DNA of 64,000 nt from Rahnella variigena (GTDB lineage: Bacteria > Pseudomonadota > Gammaproteobacteria > Enterobacterales > Enterobacteriaceae), in contig NZ_NSDJ01000001.1 of assembly GCF_003610915.1 (NCBI RefSeq), forward strand, positions 4,526,001 to 4,590,000. Reading direction: 5' to 3'. A program made the position numbers and the translations under genes. Shown here piece after piece: positions 1 to 8,044 of this stretch (position 1 is its first letter; every line of letters begins with the position of its first letter). Under the pieces are notes generated by a model. That model made no database searches, was not told the DNA's origin, and was given only the letters and a program-made list of their open reading frames with translations.

Positions 1-29
1 AACACTTGTGCAGCGGTAATTCTGTCCAT
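1..29 (-). CDS. LysR-family transcriptional regulator, first codons only
   Basis: Reading leftward from an ATG at 29, the nine complete codons before the window edge give MDRITAAQV, a start typical of LysR-type regulators (helix-turn-helix N-terminus). The gene diverges from the exported hydrolase-fold gene at 145, the classic arrangement for a LysR regulator and its target. Only nine residues are visible, so the family call rests on this short match and on the layout. Confidence 0.45.
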
Positions 30-41
30 GATTCGTCCGGT

Positions 42-93
42 TTATGCAACAAACAGTTGCGCATTATCCGGTTTTTCCCGCGGATTATGCAAC
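42..93. promoter_or_regulatory. Inverted and direct repeats, probable LysR operator
   Basis: TTATGCAAC occurs at 42-50 and again at 85-93. The first copy is followed after AAACA by GTTGCGCATTA (56-66), forming an imperfect inverted repeat of the T-N11-A kind that LysR proteins bind. It lies between the divergent starts at 29 and 145. Function is inferred from position and symmetry. Confidence 0.45.
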
Positions 94-144
94 GTACAGT
101 AGATACTTACTGAATGTGATTATTAATGCCCCTGAGGAAACCCC

Positions 145-1014
145 ATGCAACTGAAACATCTGACTCTGATCGCCGCCCTGCTGGGCAGCAGCCTTTCCGC
201 TCACGCCGCCAGCGCGCTGAAAATGGAGGTGTATAACCCGGGTGAAAACAGCATTTTCCCGGTGTCCTCTGAAATCATCACCGGCGAAAAAGAAGCGGTA
301 CTGATCGACGCGCAGTTCCAGCGCAATGATGCTGAAAAACTGGTGCAGATGATTAAAGCGACCGGCAAGAAACTGACCACCGTGTACATCAGCCAGTCAG
401 ATCCTGATTTCTACTTCGGGCTGGACGTGATCCGCGCCGCATTCCCGGAAGCGAAAGTGGTAGCCACGCAGGCAACGGTGAATCAGATTAATGCGACTAA
501 AGACGGCAAAGTCGCATTCTGGGGGCCACAACTTAAGGACAACGCGCCAAAATCCGTCACCACGCCAGAGCCGCTGAAGGGCAATGAATTCACGCTCGAA
601 GGCCATAAATTTGAAATTCAGGGCGTGGATGCAGAACGTACGTTCGTGTGGATCCCGTCATTAAAAGCGGTAGTCGGCGGCGTGCTGGTAAATGGCGACA
701 ACATGCACGTCTGGACCGCAGATACGCAGACTGCGACAGCGCGTAAACAGTGGGTGGAAGCACTGGATGAAATTACCGGCCTGAAACCGGACGTCGTGGT
801 GCCGGGACATTTCCTGACGGGTGCGCCAAAAACGCTGGAATCGGTGAAATTCACCCGCCAGTATCTGCTGACACTGGAAAAAGAATTACCAAAAGCGAAA
901 GATTCCGCGGCACTTATCACTGCGATGAAAAAACATTATCCGCAGCTTAAAGATGATTCGTCATTAGAACTGAGCGCGAAAGTATTGAAGGGCGAAATGA
1001 AGTGGCCGCAGTAA
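145..1014 (+). CDS. Exported metallo-beta-lactamase-fold protein with an altered metal site
   Basis: This 289-residue protein has a clear Sec signal peptide (about residues 1-22, ending SAHAASA) and a strong ribosome site (GAGGAA) before the ATG. The fold is that of metallo-beta-lactamase hydrolases: beta-strand VLIDAQF, a helix, then the metal-loop position and a later VVPGH. At residues 83-92, where active enzymes carry HxHxDH, it reads SQSDPDFYFG. The Asp remains but the three His are replaced by Gln, Asp and Phe. The later His of VVPGH (about residue 221) is kept. It may bind metal differently or act without hydrolysis; the substrate is unknown. The divergent LysR-type gene probably controls it. 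Confidence 0.75.
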   Translation: MQLKHLTLIAALLGSSLSAHAASALKMEVYNPGENSIFPVSSEIITGEKEAVLIDAQFQRNDAEKLVQMIKATGKKLTTVYISQSDPDFYFGLDVIRAAFPEAKVVATQATVNQINATKDGKVAFWGPQLKDNAPKSVTTPEPLKGNEFTLEGHKFEIQGVDAERTFVWIPSLKAVVGGVLVNGDNMHVWTADTQTATARKQWVEALDEITGLKPDVVVPGHFLTGAPKTLESVKFTRQYLLTLEKELPKAKDSAALITAMKKHYPQLKDDSSLELSAKVLKGEMKWPQ

Positions 1015-1041
1015 ATATAGATAACGAATAACGGATTTATT

Positions 1042-1076
1042 ATAACGGCAGAAAATACCCTGCCGTTATTTTATTT
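1042..1076 (+). terminator. Rho-independent terminator
   Basis: A 10-bp stem (ATAACGGCAG at 1042-1051, CTGCCGTTAT at 1060-1069) with an 8-base loop is followed by a T-rich tail. It sits just after the stop of the metallo-beta-lactamase-fold gene. Confidence 0.75.
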
Positions 1077-1295
1077 TCAGAAACCTTAGAAACAGAGCAT
1101 CAAGTAAAATCATACAGTTGTAAATTAACTTTCTAAAAAAACTTGCCATCACTTTCCCCTTCACTCTCAATGCATTAATAAATCATTGAATAGTAAAAAA
1201 CAGCATAATAAAATCCTGCCGCCCCACCAAAAACGGTCAATATCTTCTGCTATTCAGTCAGAGGATGTACCTTATCCAATTAATAAAGGATTATT

Positions 1296-1628
1296 ATGAA
1301 CTGGTATTTAAAGGCATTAAAAAACTACGCTAATTTTTCTGGTCGCGCCCGGAGAAGAGAATATTGGTGGTTCGTGTTATTTAATATTCTTATATCAATG
1401 GGTGTAAGCATTATTGCAAAGATATTTGGCGATGAGTATTTACTGTCTTTGCTCTACTCATTATTCGTGTTTCTTCCCAGCCTGGCATTAGCCGTGCGTC
1501 GTAATCACGATGCAGGATACAGCGGCTGGTGGGTACTGTGTCCGGTCTTCAATCTGATCCTGATGTTCTTCCAAAGCGATCCAGAGGATAACTGCTTCGG
1601 CCCTTATGTGGTTGAGCCACAGGCGTAG
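1296..1628 (+). CDS. DUF805 family inner membrane protein
   Basis: The 110-residue product starts MNWYLKALKNYANFSGRARRR, followed by EYWWF. The opening MNWYLKxLKxYxxFxGRARRxEYW is the hallmark of the DUF805 family (E. coli YhaH/YhaI). Three hydrophobic stretches span roughly residues 24-45, 48-67 and 77-95, separated by an RRNHDAGYSGWW loop. The C-terminus GPYVVE also fits the family. Its function is unknown. It has its own ribosome site (AAAGGA) and no operon partner. The 280 bases upstream are AT-rich. Confidence 0.85.
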   Translation: MNWYLKALKNYANFSGRARRREYWWFVLFNILISMGVSIIAKIFGDEYLLSLLYSLFVFLPSLALAVRRNHDAGYSGWWVLCPVFNLILMFFQSDPEDNCFGPYVVEPQA

Positions 1629-1683
1629 ACCCTCAAGATATCTTGCACCAGGTGCAATTAATCATCCATTTATAACAAAGGGT

Positions 1684-1729
1684 GTTGCGCCTCACGCAAC
1701 ACCCTTTATACTGTTGCGTAAGGCGCAAC
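1684..1729 (+). promoter_or_regulatory. higBA promoter and operator (two 17-bp inverted sites)
   Basis: A promoter TTGCGC (1685-1690), 16 bp, TATACT (1707-1712) is overlapped by two near-identical 17-bp elements in opposite orientation at 1684-1700 and 1713-1729. Each has arms GTTGCG and CGCAAC, and the elements differ at one base when one is inverted. The first extends to AAAGGGTGTTGCG...CGCAACACCCTTT (1677-1707). Binding by the HigA antitoxin here would block RNA polymerase, the usual autoregulation of this family. Confidence 0.7.
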
Positions 1730-1745
1730 ATGCAGGATGCATCCA

Positions 1746-2024
1746 ATGATTAAGGATTTCAAACATAAAGGCCTGAGTCGATTTTTCACATCCGGTTCTA
1801 CAGCCGGGATCAACGCTGAACATGCTAAGAAACTCAGGCTCAGACTTGCCACGCTTCACGCAGCACAGGTTATAAATGACATTGACCGGCCCGGCTATCT
1901 GTTACATTCCCTGCAGGGTTCCCGTAAGGGAGAATGGTCAATAACGGTTTCTGGCAACTGGCGTCTTACCTTTGAATTTATTGATGGAAATGCTTACATC
2001 GTCAATTACGAGGATTATCACTGA
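1746..2024 (+). CDS. higB: HigB-type toxin of a type II toxin-antitoxin pair
   Basis: This is a small RelE-superfamily toxin of the HigB branch, whose members are ribosome-dependent mRNA endonucleases. The start [14 protein letters not shown], the middle [14 protein letters not shown] and the end [21 protein letters not shown] match the family from end to end. The ATG at 1746 is preferred over one at 1737 because AGGA at 1734-1737 then sits at proper spacing; the product is 92 residues. The toxin-first gene order and the TGATG overlap with the next gene are typical of higBA. Confidence 0.9.
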   Translation: MIKDFKHKGLSRFFTSGSTAGINAEHAKKLRLRLATLHAAQVINDIDRPGYLLHSLQGSRKGEWSITVSGNWRLTFEFIDGNAYIVNYEDYH

Positions 2025-2320
2025 TGAACATGCATAACCCCCCTCATCCCGGCGAACTGATTGCAGAAACGCTTGAAGAACTGAATGTCAGCGTGCGTGA
2101 ATTTTCCCGTGCCCTGCAAATTGCCCCTTCTACTGCGCAGCGTATTGTGAGCGGGAAAATGGCAGTGACGCCGGAAATGGCAGTGAAACTGGCAGCAGTA
2201 TTAGGCAGTTCGGCCGAATACTGGCTTAAACTGCAGGCAAATCGTAGTTTATGGATTGCGGAACAAACTGTTGATGTCAGCGGATTACACCGGCTGGCGA
2301 TGACATTAAAACCCGCCTGA
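2024..2320 (+). CDS. higA: HigA-type antitoxin, XRE/Cro helix-turn-helix
   Basis: The 98-residue product begins [20 protein letters not shown], the signature HPGE start of HigA antitoxins. An XRE helix-turn-helix follows at about residues 23-65 ([21 protein letters not shown]). It neutralises HigB by direct binding and represses the shared promoter through the inverted sites at 1684-1729. The start overlaps the toxin stop by one base, so the two are translationally coupled. A second in-frame ATG two codons downstream is also possible. Confidence 0.92.
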   Translation: MNMHNPPHPGELIAETLEELNVSVREFSRALQIAPSTAQRIVSGKMAVTPEMAVKLAAVLGSSAEYWLKLQANRSLWIAEQTVDVSGLHRLAMTLKPA

Positions 2321-2328
2321 GGCGGGTT
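2310..2328 (+). terminator. Hairpin overlapping the higA stop codon
   Basis: AACCCGCC (2310-2317), loop TGA, GGCGGGTT (2321-2328) forms a strong 8-bp stem whose loop is the stop codon of higA. No long T-run follows, so it may act as a terminator or protect the mRNA 3' end. Confidence 0.5.
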
Positions 2329-2346
2329 AGTTATAACTAGCAAAAC

Positions 2347-3063
2347 TTACTGCGTTACCCGTACAAATCCGCCTTCGGCCTGGACGTTATGGCCGAAACC
2401 GCAGTCACCGGTGGTATGCAGTTTCACGTTCTGCGGGTCGAAATTCATGTCTACGCTGCACTCACCGCCACCGGCAGAGGCATCGTCGGCTTCGTGGTAA
2501 ATCGCGTGATTGTCTTTAATTGCCGTCACCACTGAAAACTCGCCGGTGTTCGGGCCGTAGTATAACGACATCTGTCCCATGTATAAGCCGCTAAAATCGA
2601 TTTTGAACTGCGCTTCTTCGCCTTTCACTTCCAGGATATTCCAGCTGCCAAAACCGGCATATTGCCAGTAAACGCCCGCCGGACTTTGTGCCTGCGGCAT
2701 TGCAGCAAGTTCCGGCTGGATCAGACCCAGGTTGTATTGTGATTTTTTGTCAGCAGGCGCCAGCATCAGCCAGGCTTTGGCTTTCAGATAATCGCCCTGC
2801 TTAATGTAGGTCAGCGCGATGTTGTTGTAAGCCGTTGCAATCTGATCCTGCGGCTTGTGGCAAAACTCGCTCCACGCGACCTGATTGCGGAAAATTTCCC
2901 GCGCTTTGCCCATATCGCCCTGCTGATACGCGACTTTTCCGGCAGCAGCATAAATGCCTGCTTTTACGCAATCAGCATCAATATCAGGTTCATCAATCTG
3001 AGCAAACGCCTGAACACTGGCAAAACATCCTGCCACCAGCAGTAAATTCACTGCGACTTTCAT
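2347..3063 (-). CDS. Exported TPR-repeat protein of unknown function
   Basis: This 238-residue protein has a signal peptide (MKVAVNLLLVAGCFASVQAF). It has helical repeats at about residues 35-110 (AAGKVAYQQGDMGKAREIF and YNNIALTYIKQGDYLKAKAW, both of tetratricopeptide pattern). The C-terminal half is beta-rich and unrecognised, with two cysteines (GECSVD and GDCGFG) that could pair in the periplasm. The start is the ATG at 3063, with AAGGA upstream. It is transcribed away from the ABC exporter gene. I infer periplasmic location; no partner or substrate can be named. Confidence 0.65.
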   Translation of the reverse strand: MKVAVNLLLVAGCFASVQAFAQIDEPDIDADCVKAGIYAAAGKVAYQQGDMGKAREIFRNQVAWSEFCHKPQDQIATAYNNIALTYIKQGDYLKAKAWLMLAPADKKSQYNLGLIQPELAAMPQAQSPAGVYWQYAGFGSWNILEVKGEEAQFKIDFSGLYMGQMSLYYGPNTGEFSVVTAIKDNHAIYHEADDASAGGGECSVDMNFDPQNVKLHTTGDCGFGHNVQAEGGFVRVTQ

Positions 3064-3192
3064 CAAACATCCTTCTACTTTTGTGGTCTACAGAGCTTCG
3101 TGCTGGAAAAACATCCTTACAAGTGGTTCATTGCCCTATCGCACTGAGACACTCATTCTGGGATGATTGGCTTCACAACATATCGATTACAC

Positions 3193-4947
3193 ATGGCTAT
3201 TATGACTAAAAAACCTGGGAAATCGGCGCAATGGGGCGCCGTCTGGCAGTTAATTAAGCCTTACTGGCGTTCGGAAGAAAAGTGGCGAGCCTGGGGCATG
3301 TTGACCACTATCATCATCCTTTCGCTGGCTGGCGTGTACCTCAGCGTGCAGTTTAACGAATGGAACCGCGTTTTCTATGACGCGCTGCAAAACAGAAACT
3401 ATCCGGTTTTCAAAGCCCAGCTGTGGAAATTTACCTGGCTGGCGCTGCTGTTTATCGTGATTGCCATCTACCGGGTCTATCTGACGCAGGGCCTACAAAT
3501 GAGCTGGCGGCGCTGGATGACCGAAGAGTATATGGAGAAGTGGCTGACCAATCACGCCTATTATTACACGGAGTATCAGCATCAGGTGGATAACCCCGAT
3601 CAGCGTATTTCAGATGACCTGAATGCCCTGACCAGCGGGACACTTTCTCTGGTGCTCGGGCTGCTGTCGAGCGTGGTGACGCTGTTCTCGTTCGTGTTTA
3701 TTTTGTGGTCGATCAGTGGCCCGCTGAACTTCATGCTGGCAGGGCATCACTTTGAAATTCCGGGCTATATGCTCTGGTTCGCGCTGCTTTACGCCGCCGT
3801 CGGTTCCTTCATTATCTGGTATATCGGTAAACCGCTGGTAAAACTCGGGTTTAATCAGGAATGGTTCGAGGCAAACTTCCGTTTTGGCCTGATCCGTATC
3901 CGCGAAAACAGCGATGCAATTGCCCTGTATCACGGTGAGAAAAACGAGCACGACCAGCTGACCGGCAAGTTTGAATCCATCAAAACCAACTGGTGGTCAA
4001 TCATGCGCGTCACCCGTCGTCTGAACGTCGCGACCAACTTTTATGCACAGTTTGCCAATATCTTCCCGATTCTGGTGGCCTCGCCGCGCTATTTCGCCGG
4101 TGCCATTCAGATGGGTGCGCTGATGCAAATCGCTTCTGCGTTCGGTCAGGTACAGGGCGCGTTATCCTGGTTTATCGATGCGTTTACCGATCTGGCCAAC
4201 TGGAAAGCCACGGTTAACCGTCTTGCCGGTTTCAATGCCGCTATCGATCAGGTCAATGCTCAACCACGCGGGATTAACGTCGGTAAAAGCAGTGAACATG
4301 CCCTGCAACTCGACAAGCTGACACTGAATCTGCCGAACGGTAATCCGCTGTTCTGTGACGTTTCCGCTTCAATGAAGCCGGGTGAGCGCGTGCTGATTGC
4401 CGGTCCTTCTGGCTGTGGTAAATCAACCCTGCTGCGCGCCATCGCCGGTATCTGGCCTTACGGTTCAGGCAATATTGCGCTGGCGGAAGGGAAGCGTTAT
4501 CTGTTCCTGCCGCAGCGCAGTTATATCCCGATTGGTACATTACGTGATGCGCTGAGTTATCCTGACGCCAGCCGCGAATATACCGATGAACGCCTGCAAC
4601 AGGTTCTGGAACAATGCCGCCTGCCGCATCTGGCCTCGGTTGAAATCCTCGATGATTACGCCAACTGGAGCCAGCGCCTGTCGCCGGGTGAACAACAGCG
4701 GTTGTCATTCGCCCGCGCCCTCTTGATCCAGCCGGATACGCTGTTCCTCGACGAAGCCACCAGCGCGCTGGATGACGAAACCGAGCAACAGGTTTACTCT
4801 CTGCTGCTCAGCGAGTTGCCGCAGACATCGGTTATCAGTGTGGCGCACCGTAATACCGTGGCGAAATACCATGAGCATTGCTGGCGGTTCAAAAATCAGG
4901 AAAACGGTCCGTGTGGATTTACCTCCAGCGCACTGCTGCCTGAGTAA
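3193..4947 (+). CDS. SbmA/BacA/YddA-type ABC transporter, fused permease and ATPase
   Basis: One polypeptide of about 584 residues joins a six-helix SbmA/BacA-like membrane domain (roughly residues 20-330) to an ABC ATPase. The membrane half has the family traits WNRVFYDALQNRNY and NPDQRISDD. The ATPase shows Walker A GPSGCGKST (about residue 405), signature LSPGEQQRL (about 495), Walker B LFLDEAT (about 516) and H-loop VAHR. This is the layout of E. coli YddA and of mycobacterial vitamin B12 and peptide transporters of the family. The substrate cannot be read from sequence. Starts at 3163, 3193 and 3202 are all in frame and none has a good ribosome site. Confidence 0.82.
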   Translation: MAIMTKKPGKSAQWGAVWQLIKPYWRSEEKWRAWGMLTTIIILSLAGVYLSVQFNEWNRVFYDALQNRNYPVFKAQLWKFTWLALLFIVIAIYRVYLTQGLQMSWRRWMTEEYMEKWLTNHAYYYTEYQHQVDNPDQRISDDLNALTSGTLSLVLGLLSSVVTLFSFVFILWSISGPLNFMLAGHHFEIPGYMLWFALLYAAVGSFIIWYIGKPLVKLGFNQEWFEANFRFGLIRIRENSDAIALYHGEKNEHDQLTGKFESIKTNWWSIMRVTRRLNVATNFYAQFANIFPILVASPRYFAGAIQMGALMQIASAFGQVQGALSWFIDAFTDLANWKATVNRLAGFNAAIDQVNAQPRGINVGKSSEHALQLDKLTLNLPNGNPLFCDVSASMKPGERVLIAGPSGCGKSTLLRAIAGIWPYGSGNIALAEGKRYLFLPQRSYIPIGTLRDALSYPDASREYTDERLQQVLEQCRLPHLASVEILDDYANWSQRLSPGEQQRLSFARALLIQPDTLFLDEATSALDDETEQQVYSLLLSELPQTSVISVAHRNTVAKYHEHCWRFKNQENGPCGFTSSALLPE

Positions 4948-4984
4948 CGCCTGAGACGCCACTGCGAAGTGGCTGAAAACGAAC

Positions 4985-5017
4985 AAAGGTTGCTGATATC
5001 AGCAACCTTTCTTTTTT
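4985..5017 (+). terminator. Rho-independent terminator
   Basis: The perfect inverted repeat AAAGGTTGCTGAT / ATCAGCAACCTTT (4985-5010) followed by CTTTTTT ends the ABC exporter transcript. Confidence 0.85.
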
Positions 5018-5067
5018 GTGTGCTGAAACCCATTTTGAACAGAATATCAGCAACGCGGTTAGCTCAT

Positions 5068-5087
5068 TTGTATAGCTAACTATACAA
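5068..5087. promoter_or_regulatory. Palindromic GntR/HutC-type operator
   Basis: TTGTATAG-CTAA-CTATACAA is a perfect 8-4-8 palindrome 34 bp before the start of the GntR regulator gene. The half-site TTGTATAG recurs upstream of the PTS gene at 7536-7543, which supports binding by the same regulator. Confidence 0.7.
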
Positions 5088-5121
5088 TTATTCTTAAGTG
5101 AAGAACCGGAGGTCAGGCTTA

Positions 5122-5862
5122 ATGAAAATAGATAAGAATTCATTCACCCCGCTTTACCTGCAAATTGAGCAGCAACTGACCGAAAAAATCAGCGCGGGCG
5201 AAATCAAACCGGGCGACTCCATCCCGACCGAAGCGGCGCTCTGCGAAATCTACGGAGTGTCACGCATGACCGCACGAAAAGCCGTCGATTATCTGGTGCG
5301 TCAGGGCCGTGTGGCGCGTTTTCGTGGCCGTGGTACCTTTGTGGTCGAACCGGCTGAGCAGCAGAAAATCATCCTCCCGCTCGACCGCCATCTCACCGCC
5401 AGTGAAGTCGCCCAGGAAAATAATCAGCGGATTGAAAATCAGGTGCTGGAATTTCGGCGCATGCCAGCCAGTGAAGACATCGCCCGCGAGCTGAATATCC
5501 CGGACGGTACCGAGGTTTATTTTATGATCCGCCTGCGCTTATTAGGCGATGAACCCTTCGTCTATGAACAGTGCTGGATGCTGTGCGACCGCTTCCCGGA
5601 CATCACGCGTGCCGCCATGACATCTTCAAAATATGCCTATATCCGTTCCAAAGGTTTTCAGCCAGCAGGCAGCACCAAACTGATTTCCGCCGAACTGCCC
5701 TCTAACGAAATCCGCCTCGCGCTGAATTTGTCACGCGATCAGCCGGTTCTGCATTCTCATGCCATTGTCTCATTCACCGACGACACGCTGTTTGAAGTGT
5801 CTGATGTGTACTACAACCAGAAAAACTATGCCTTCAGCGTCCATGCCAAAGTCAAAGCCTAG
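5122..5862 (+). CDS. GntR-family (HutC/UTRA) transcriptional regulator
   Basis: This 246-residue regulator has an N-terminal winged helix (about residues 8-75: PLYLQIEQQLTEKI, GVSRMTARKAVDYL, GRGTFV) and a C-terminal UTRA ligand-binding domain (about 85-240, ending FEVSDVYYNQKNYAF). UTRA regulators usually sense sugar phosphates. The ATG at 5122 follows GGAGG at 5108-5112 with 9-bp spacing, so an upstream GTG at 5098 is unlikely. It faces the PTS gene tail to tail with a 6-bp gap. The shared TTGTATAG sites suggest it regulates itself and the permease. Confidence 0.9.
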   Translation: MKIDKNSFTPLYLQIEQQLTEKISAGEIKPGDSIPTEAALCEIYGVSRMTARKAVDYLVRQGRVARFRGRGTFVVEPAEQQKIILPLDRHLTASEVAQENNQRIENQVLEFRRMPASEDIARELNIPDGTEVYFMIRLRLLGDEPFVYEQCWMLCDRFPDITRAAMTSSKYAYIRSKGFQPAGSTKLISAELPSNEIRLALNLSRDQPVLHSHAIVSFTDDTLFEVSDVYYNQKNYAFSVHAKVKA

Positions 5863-5868
5863 CCGCCC

Positions 5869-7470
5869 TCAGGCAATACCCGACAGCTCTGCCTTCACCA
5901 GATTTGCCACCTGCTCAACCTGCGGACCATAAATCACATGCACGTCCGTGTCGGTAATGCGTTTGACGCCTGCCGCACCGGTTTTCATTAGCGTCCCGTC
6001 CTGCACCTGCGCCATGTCTTTGACCTTCACGCGCAGACGGGTAAAGCAGCAATCGACCGCCGTAATATTCCCCTCGCCGCCCAGTCCGATAATGATATTT
6101 TTGGTTTTCTCGCCGGTTCCCTGCGCAGGCTTCGCGCGTTCTTCAGCATCGTTTTCATCCTCGCGCCCCGGCGTTTTGATCTGCATCCGCAAGATAACCC
6201 AGCGGAAACTGAAGTAGTAAACCGGCGCGTAGATGATCCCGAGGATCAGCGGATACCACCAGTGCGTTCTGCTGCCACCGAGAACACCGAAGATCAGGAA
6301 GTCGATCGCCCCGCCCTGTACGTTACCGATCATCACATGCAGCATCTGCATCAGCACAAATGACAGGCCGGTCAGCACGGCGTGCAGGATATACAGCACC
6401 GGCGAAACGAAGATAAAGCAGAACTCCAGCGGCTCAGTGATCCCGGTGGTAAACGAGGCCAGTCCGCCCGCCAGCATCAGTGCTTTTACACGGCCTTTAT
6501 GTTCCGGTCTGGCGCAGTGATACATCGCCAGCGCCGCCGCCGGTAAACCAAACATCATCACCGGAATTTTCCCCTGCGCCAGGAAACGCGTCGCCTGCTG
6601 CGTCACCGCGTCCGGGATCATGCCGGGATTAGCCAGCGCGGCATTAAAGATATTCAGCGCGCCGACAATGCTCTGATTATCCACCGTCGTCACGCCGCCA
6701 ATGGGTGTGAAACGTACGGTTTCGTTGATGATGTGATGCAAACCGGTCGGGATCAGCAAACGCTCCGACGTGGCATAGATAAAGGTGCCGATCTCACCGG
6801 TGCGCCCGATCAGTTCACCGATCCACTGGATCCCCATGGCAATCGTTGGCCAGATCAGCGACATCAGCACGCCGACAATCGGCAGCACCAGAATGGTGAT
6901 GATCGGCACGAAACGGCGTCCGCCAAAAAACGCGATCGCCGTCGGTAACACTATCGTATAAAAGCGATTGTGCAGCCACATGGTGATTAAGCCGACCAGC
7001 ACCCCGCCCAGCACGCTCATGTTGTAGGTGAAAATCCCCAGCGTATTGGTGAACTCGGCAGCGTAAATCATCGCATCGCTTTCGGTCATGCCTTTGGCCA
7101 TGAGTTTGGCGACCGTAATGGTTTCCGGCGTAATCCCCTGCGCCAGCAGACTGTAGTTAACACCGACGTGCAACCCGACAAAGCCGATCACTGCGGAAAA
7201 AGCCGCTGTGGCTTTCTCTGCATTGGCCAGACCCATCGCAGTGGCGACGGCAAAAAATAGCGGAAGATTGGCGAACAATGCGCCGGATACCTGGCGAATA
7301 AACCCAATCACCAGTTGCAGGGTTTTCATCTGCGTGAAGGCTTCACCGGTGACGGCAGGATTCTGCAACGCCGCCGCCAGACCTAAGAAAATCCCGGCGG
7401 CGGCAATCACCGAGATAGGCGTCATCAGGGCCTTGCCCAGATCATGCACCTTGCTGCCAAGTTTTATCAT
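5869..7470 (-). CDS. PTS permease EIICB, glucose/alpha-glucoside family
   Basis: This 533-residue protein has an EIIC membrane domain (residues about 1-420, beginning LGKALMTPISVIAAAG, with GLHHIINETVRFTPIGG and FGLPAAALAMYHCARPEHK) joined to an EIIB domain. EIIB (about residues 455-530) carries the phospho-acceptor site in NITAVDCCFTRLRVKVKD. It imports and phosphorylates a sugar across the inner membrane and needs an EIIA from elsewhere. Length and order match MalX/AglA/GlvC-type proteins for alpha-glucosides, but the sugar is not certain. No phospho-glycosidase gene is beside it. The shared operator half-sites point to the adjacent GntR-family protein as its regulator. Confidence 0.85.
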   Translation of the reverse strand: MIKLGSKVHDLGKALMTPISVIAAAGIFLGLAAALQNPAVTGEAFTQMKTLQLVIGFIRQVSGALFANLPLFFAVATAMGLANAEKATAAFSAVIGFVGLHVGVNYSLLAQGITPETITVAKLMAKGMTESDAMIYAAEFTNTLGIFTYNMSVLGGVLVGLITMWLHNRFYTIVLPTAIAFFGGRRFVPIITILVLPIVGVLMSLIWPTIAMGIQWIGELIGRTGEIGTFIYATSERLLIPTGLHHIINETVRFTPIGGVTTVDNQSIVGALNIFNAALANPGMIPDAVTQQATRFLAQGKIPVMMFGLPAAALAMYHCARPEHKGRVKALMLAGGLASFTTGITEPLEFCFIFVSPVLYILHAVLTGLSFVLMQMLHVMIGNVQGGAIDFLIFGVLGGSRTHWWYPLILGIIYAPVYYFSFRWVILRMQIKTPGREDENDAEERAKPAQGTGEKTKNIIIGLGGEGNITAVDCCFTRLRVKVKDMAQVQDGTLMKTGAAGVKRITDTDVHVIYGPQVEQVANLVKAELSGIA

Positions 7471-7527
7471 CTGTCGTCCCTCAGTTAGCTGGCTAAAAAT
7501 AAGCCGTTAATTGAGTTAAGTCACAGA

Positions 7528-7546
7528 ATGTATAGTTGTATAGACA
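7528..7546 (-). promoter_or_regulatory. Operator repeats and probable promoter of the PTS gene
   Basis: ATGTATAG (7528-7535) and TTGTATAG (7536-7543) form a tandem with exact 8-bp period, followed by ACA so that TGTATAGACA is a near-palindrome. On the minus strand TATACA within this stretch can serve as a -10, with CTGACT 16 bp upstream. The regulator would then cover the promoter. The half-site matches the palindrome at 5068-5087. Confidence 0.6.
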
Positions 7547-7610
7547 TAGCAGTCAGGAGTATGAAAGGGATCACAGTTTTGCCGGGGAAAAACGGATTGG
7601 CGCAGCAGGC

Positions 7611-7638
7611 AAAAAAAAGCCCACATCGGACTGTGGGC
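7611..7638 (-). terminator. Strong leftward terminator without an obvious upstream gene
   Basis: On the minus strand GCCCACA (7638-7632), a 6-base loop, TGTGGGC (7625-7619) and eight T (7618-7611) form a textbook rho-independent terminator. It lies 140 bp upstream of the PTS start and points toward it. It must end a short leftward transcript or act as an attenuator in a PTS leader. Confidence 0.7.
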
Positions 7639-7782
7639 GCGGGGGTTGCGACTGGCCGTCGTTCAGAACGGCTGGCAACAAGCAAATGTGAGAACTGCTC
7701 GCTCTCGGCCCTTAAGGTAACGGCAGTTGCCGCGATCCTTCAGCCTTTTCTGGTAAGCAGCGGGTTAAAATGTATAAATTTG

Positions 7783-7798
7783 TTTGATCTGCATCACA
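7783..7798. promoter_or_regulatory. CRP-like binding site
   Basis: TTTGATCTGCATCACA matches the CRP consensus TGTGATCTAGATCACA at 13 of 16 positions, including both GATC-type core halves. It lies in the 616-bp gap between the PTS permease and the RND operon. It could serve a leftward transcript ending at 7611 or the rightward efflux operon. Confidence 0.5.
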
Positions 7799-8044
7799 CT
7801 TTTCTAACCACCAACAATTCATTCACTTTTAGAATATTTAACTGGTTATCATTCTTAAGAACTATCGATTAGTTTGCTAAGTAACGACTTTCCTGCCATT
7901 TACCACTGCACAAAAAGTTTAAAACCTTATAATTTCAATGGATTATACAGCAACATTTTCTTCATACTTAGAAACATCGACTCATGGGTAATGACAATAT
8001 CCTTACACAGCGAACTCTGGCGCTCTCGTATAGTGGAGGACTTG

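Noticed and set aside
7528..7872. 114-codon open frame between the PTS and efflux genes
   Set aside because: It runs through the operator repeats, a terminator hairpin and a CRP-like site and shows no domain, so it is treated as regulatory DNA.
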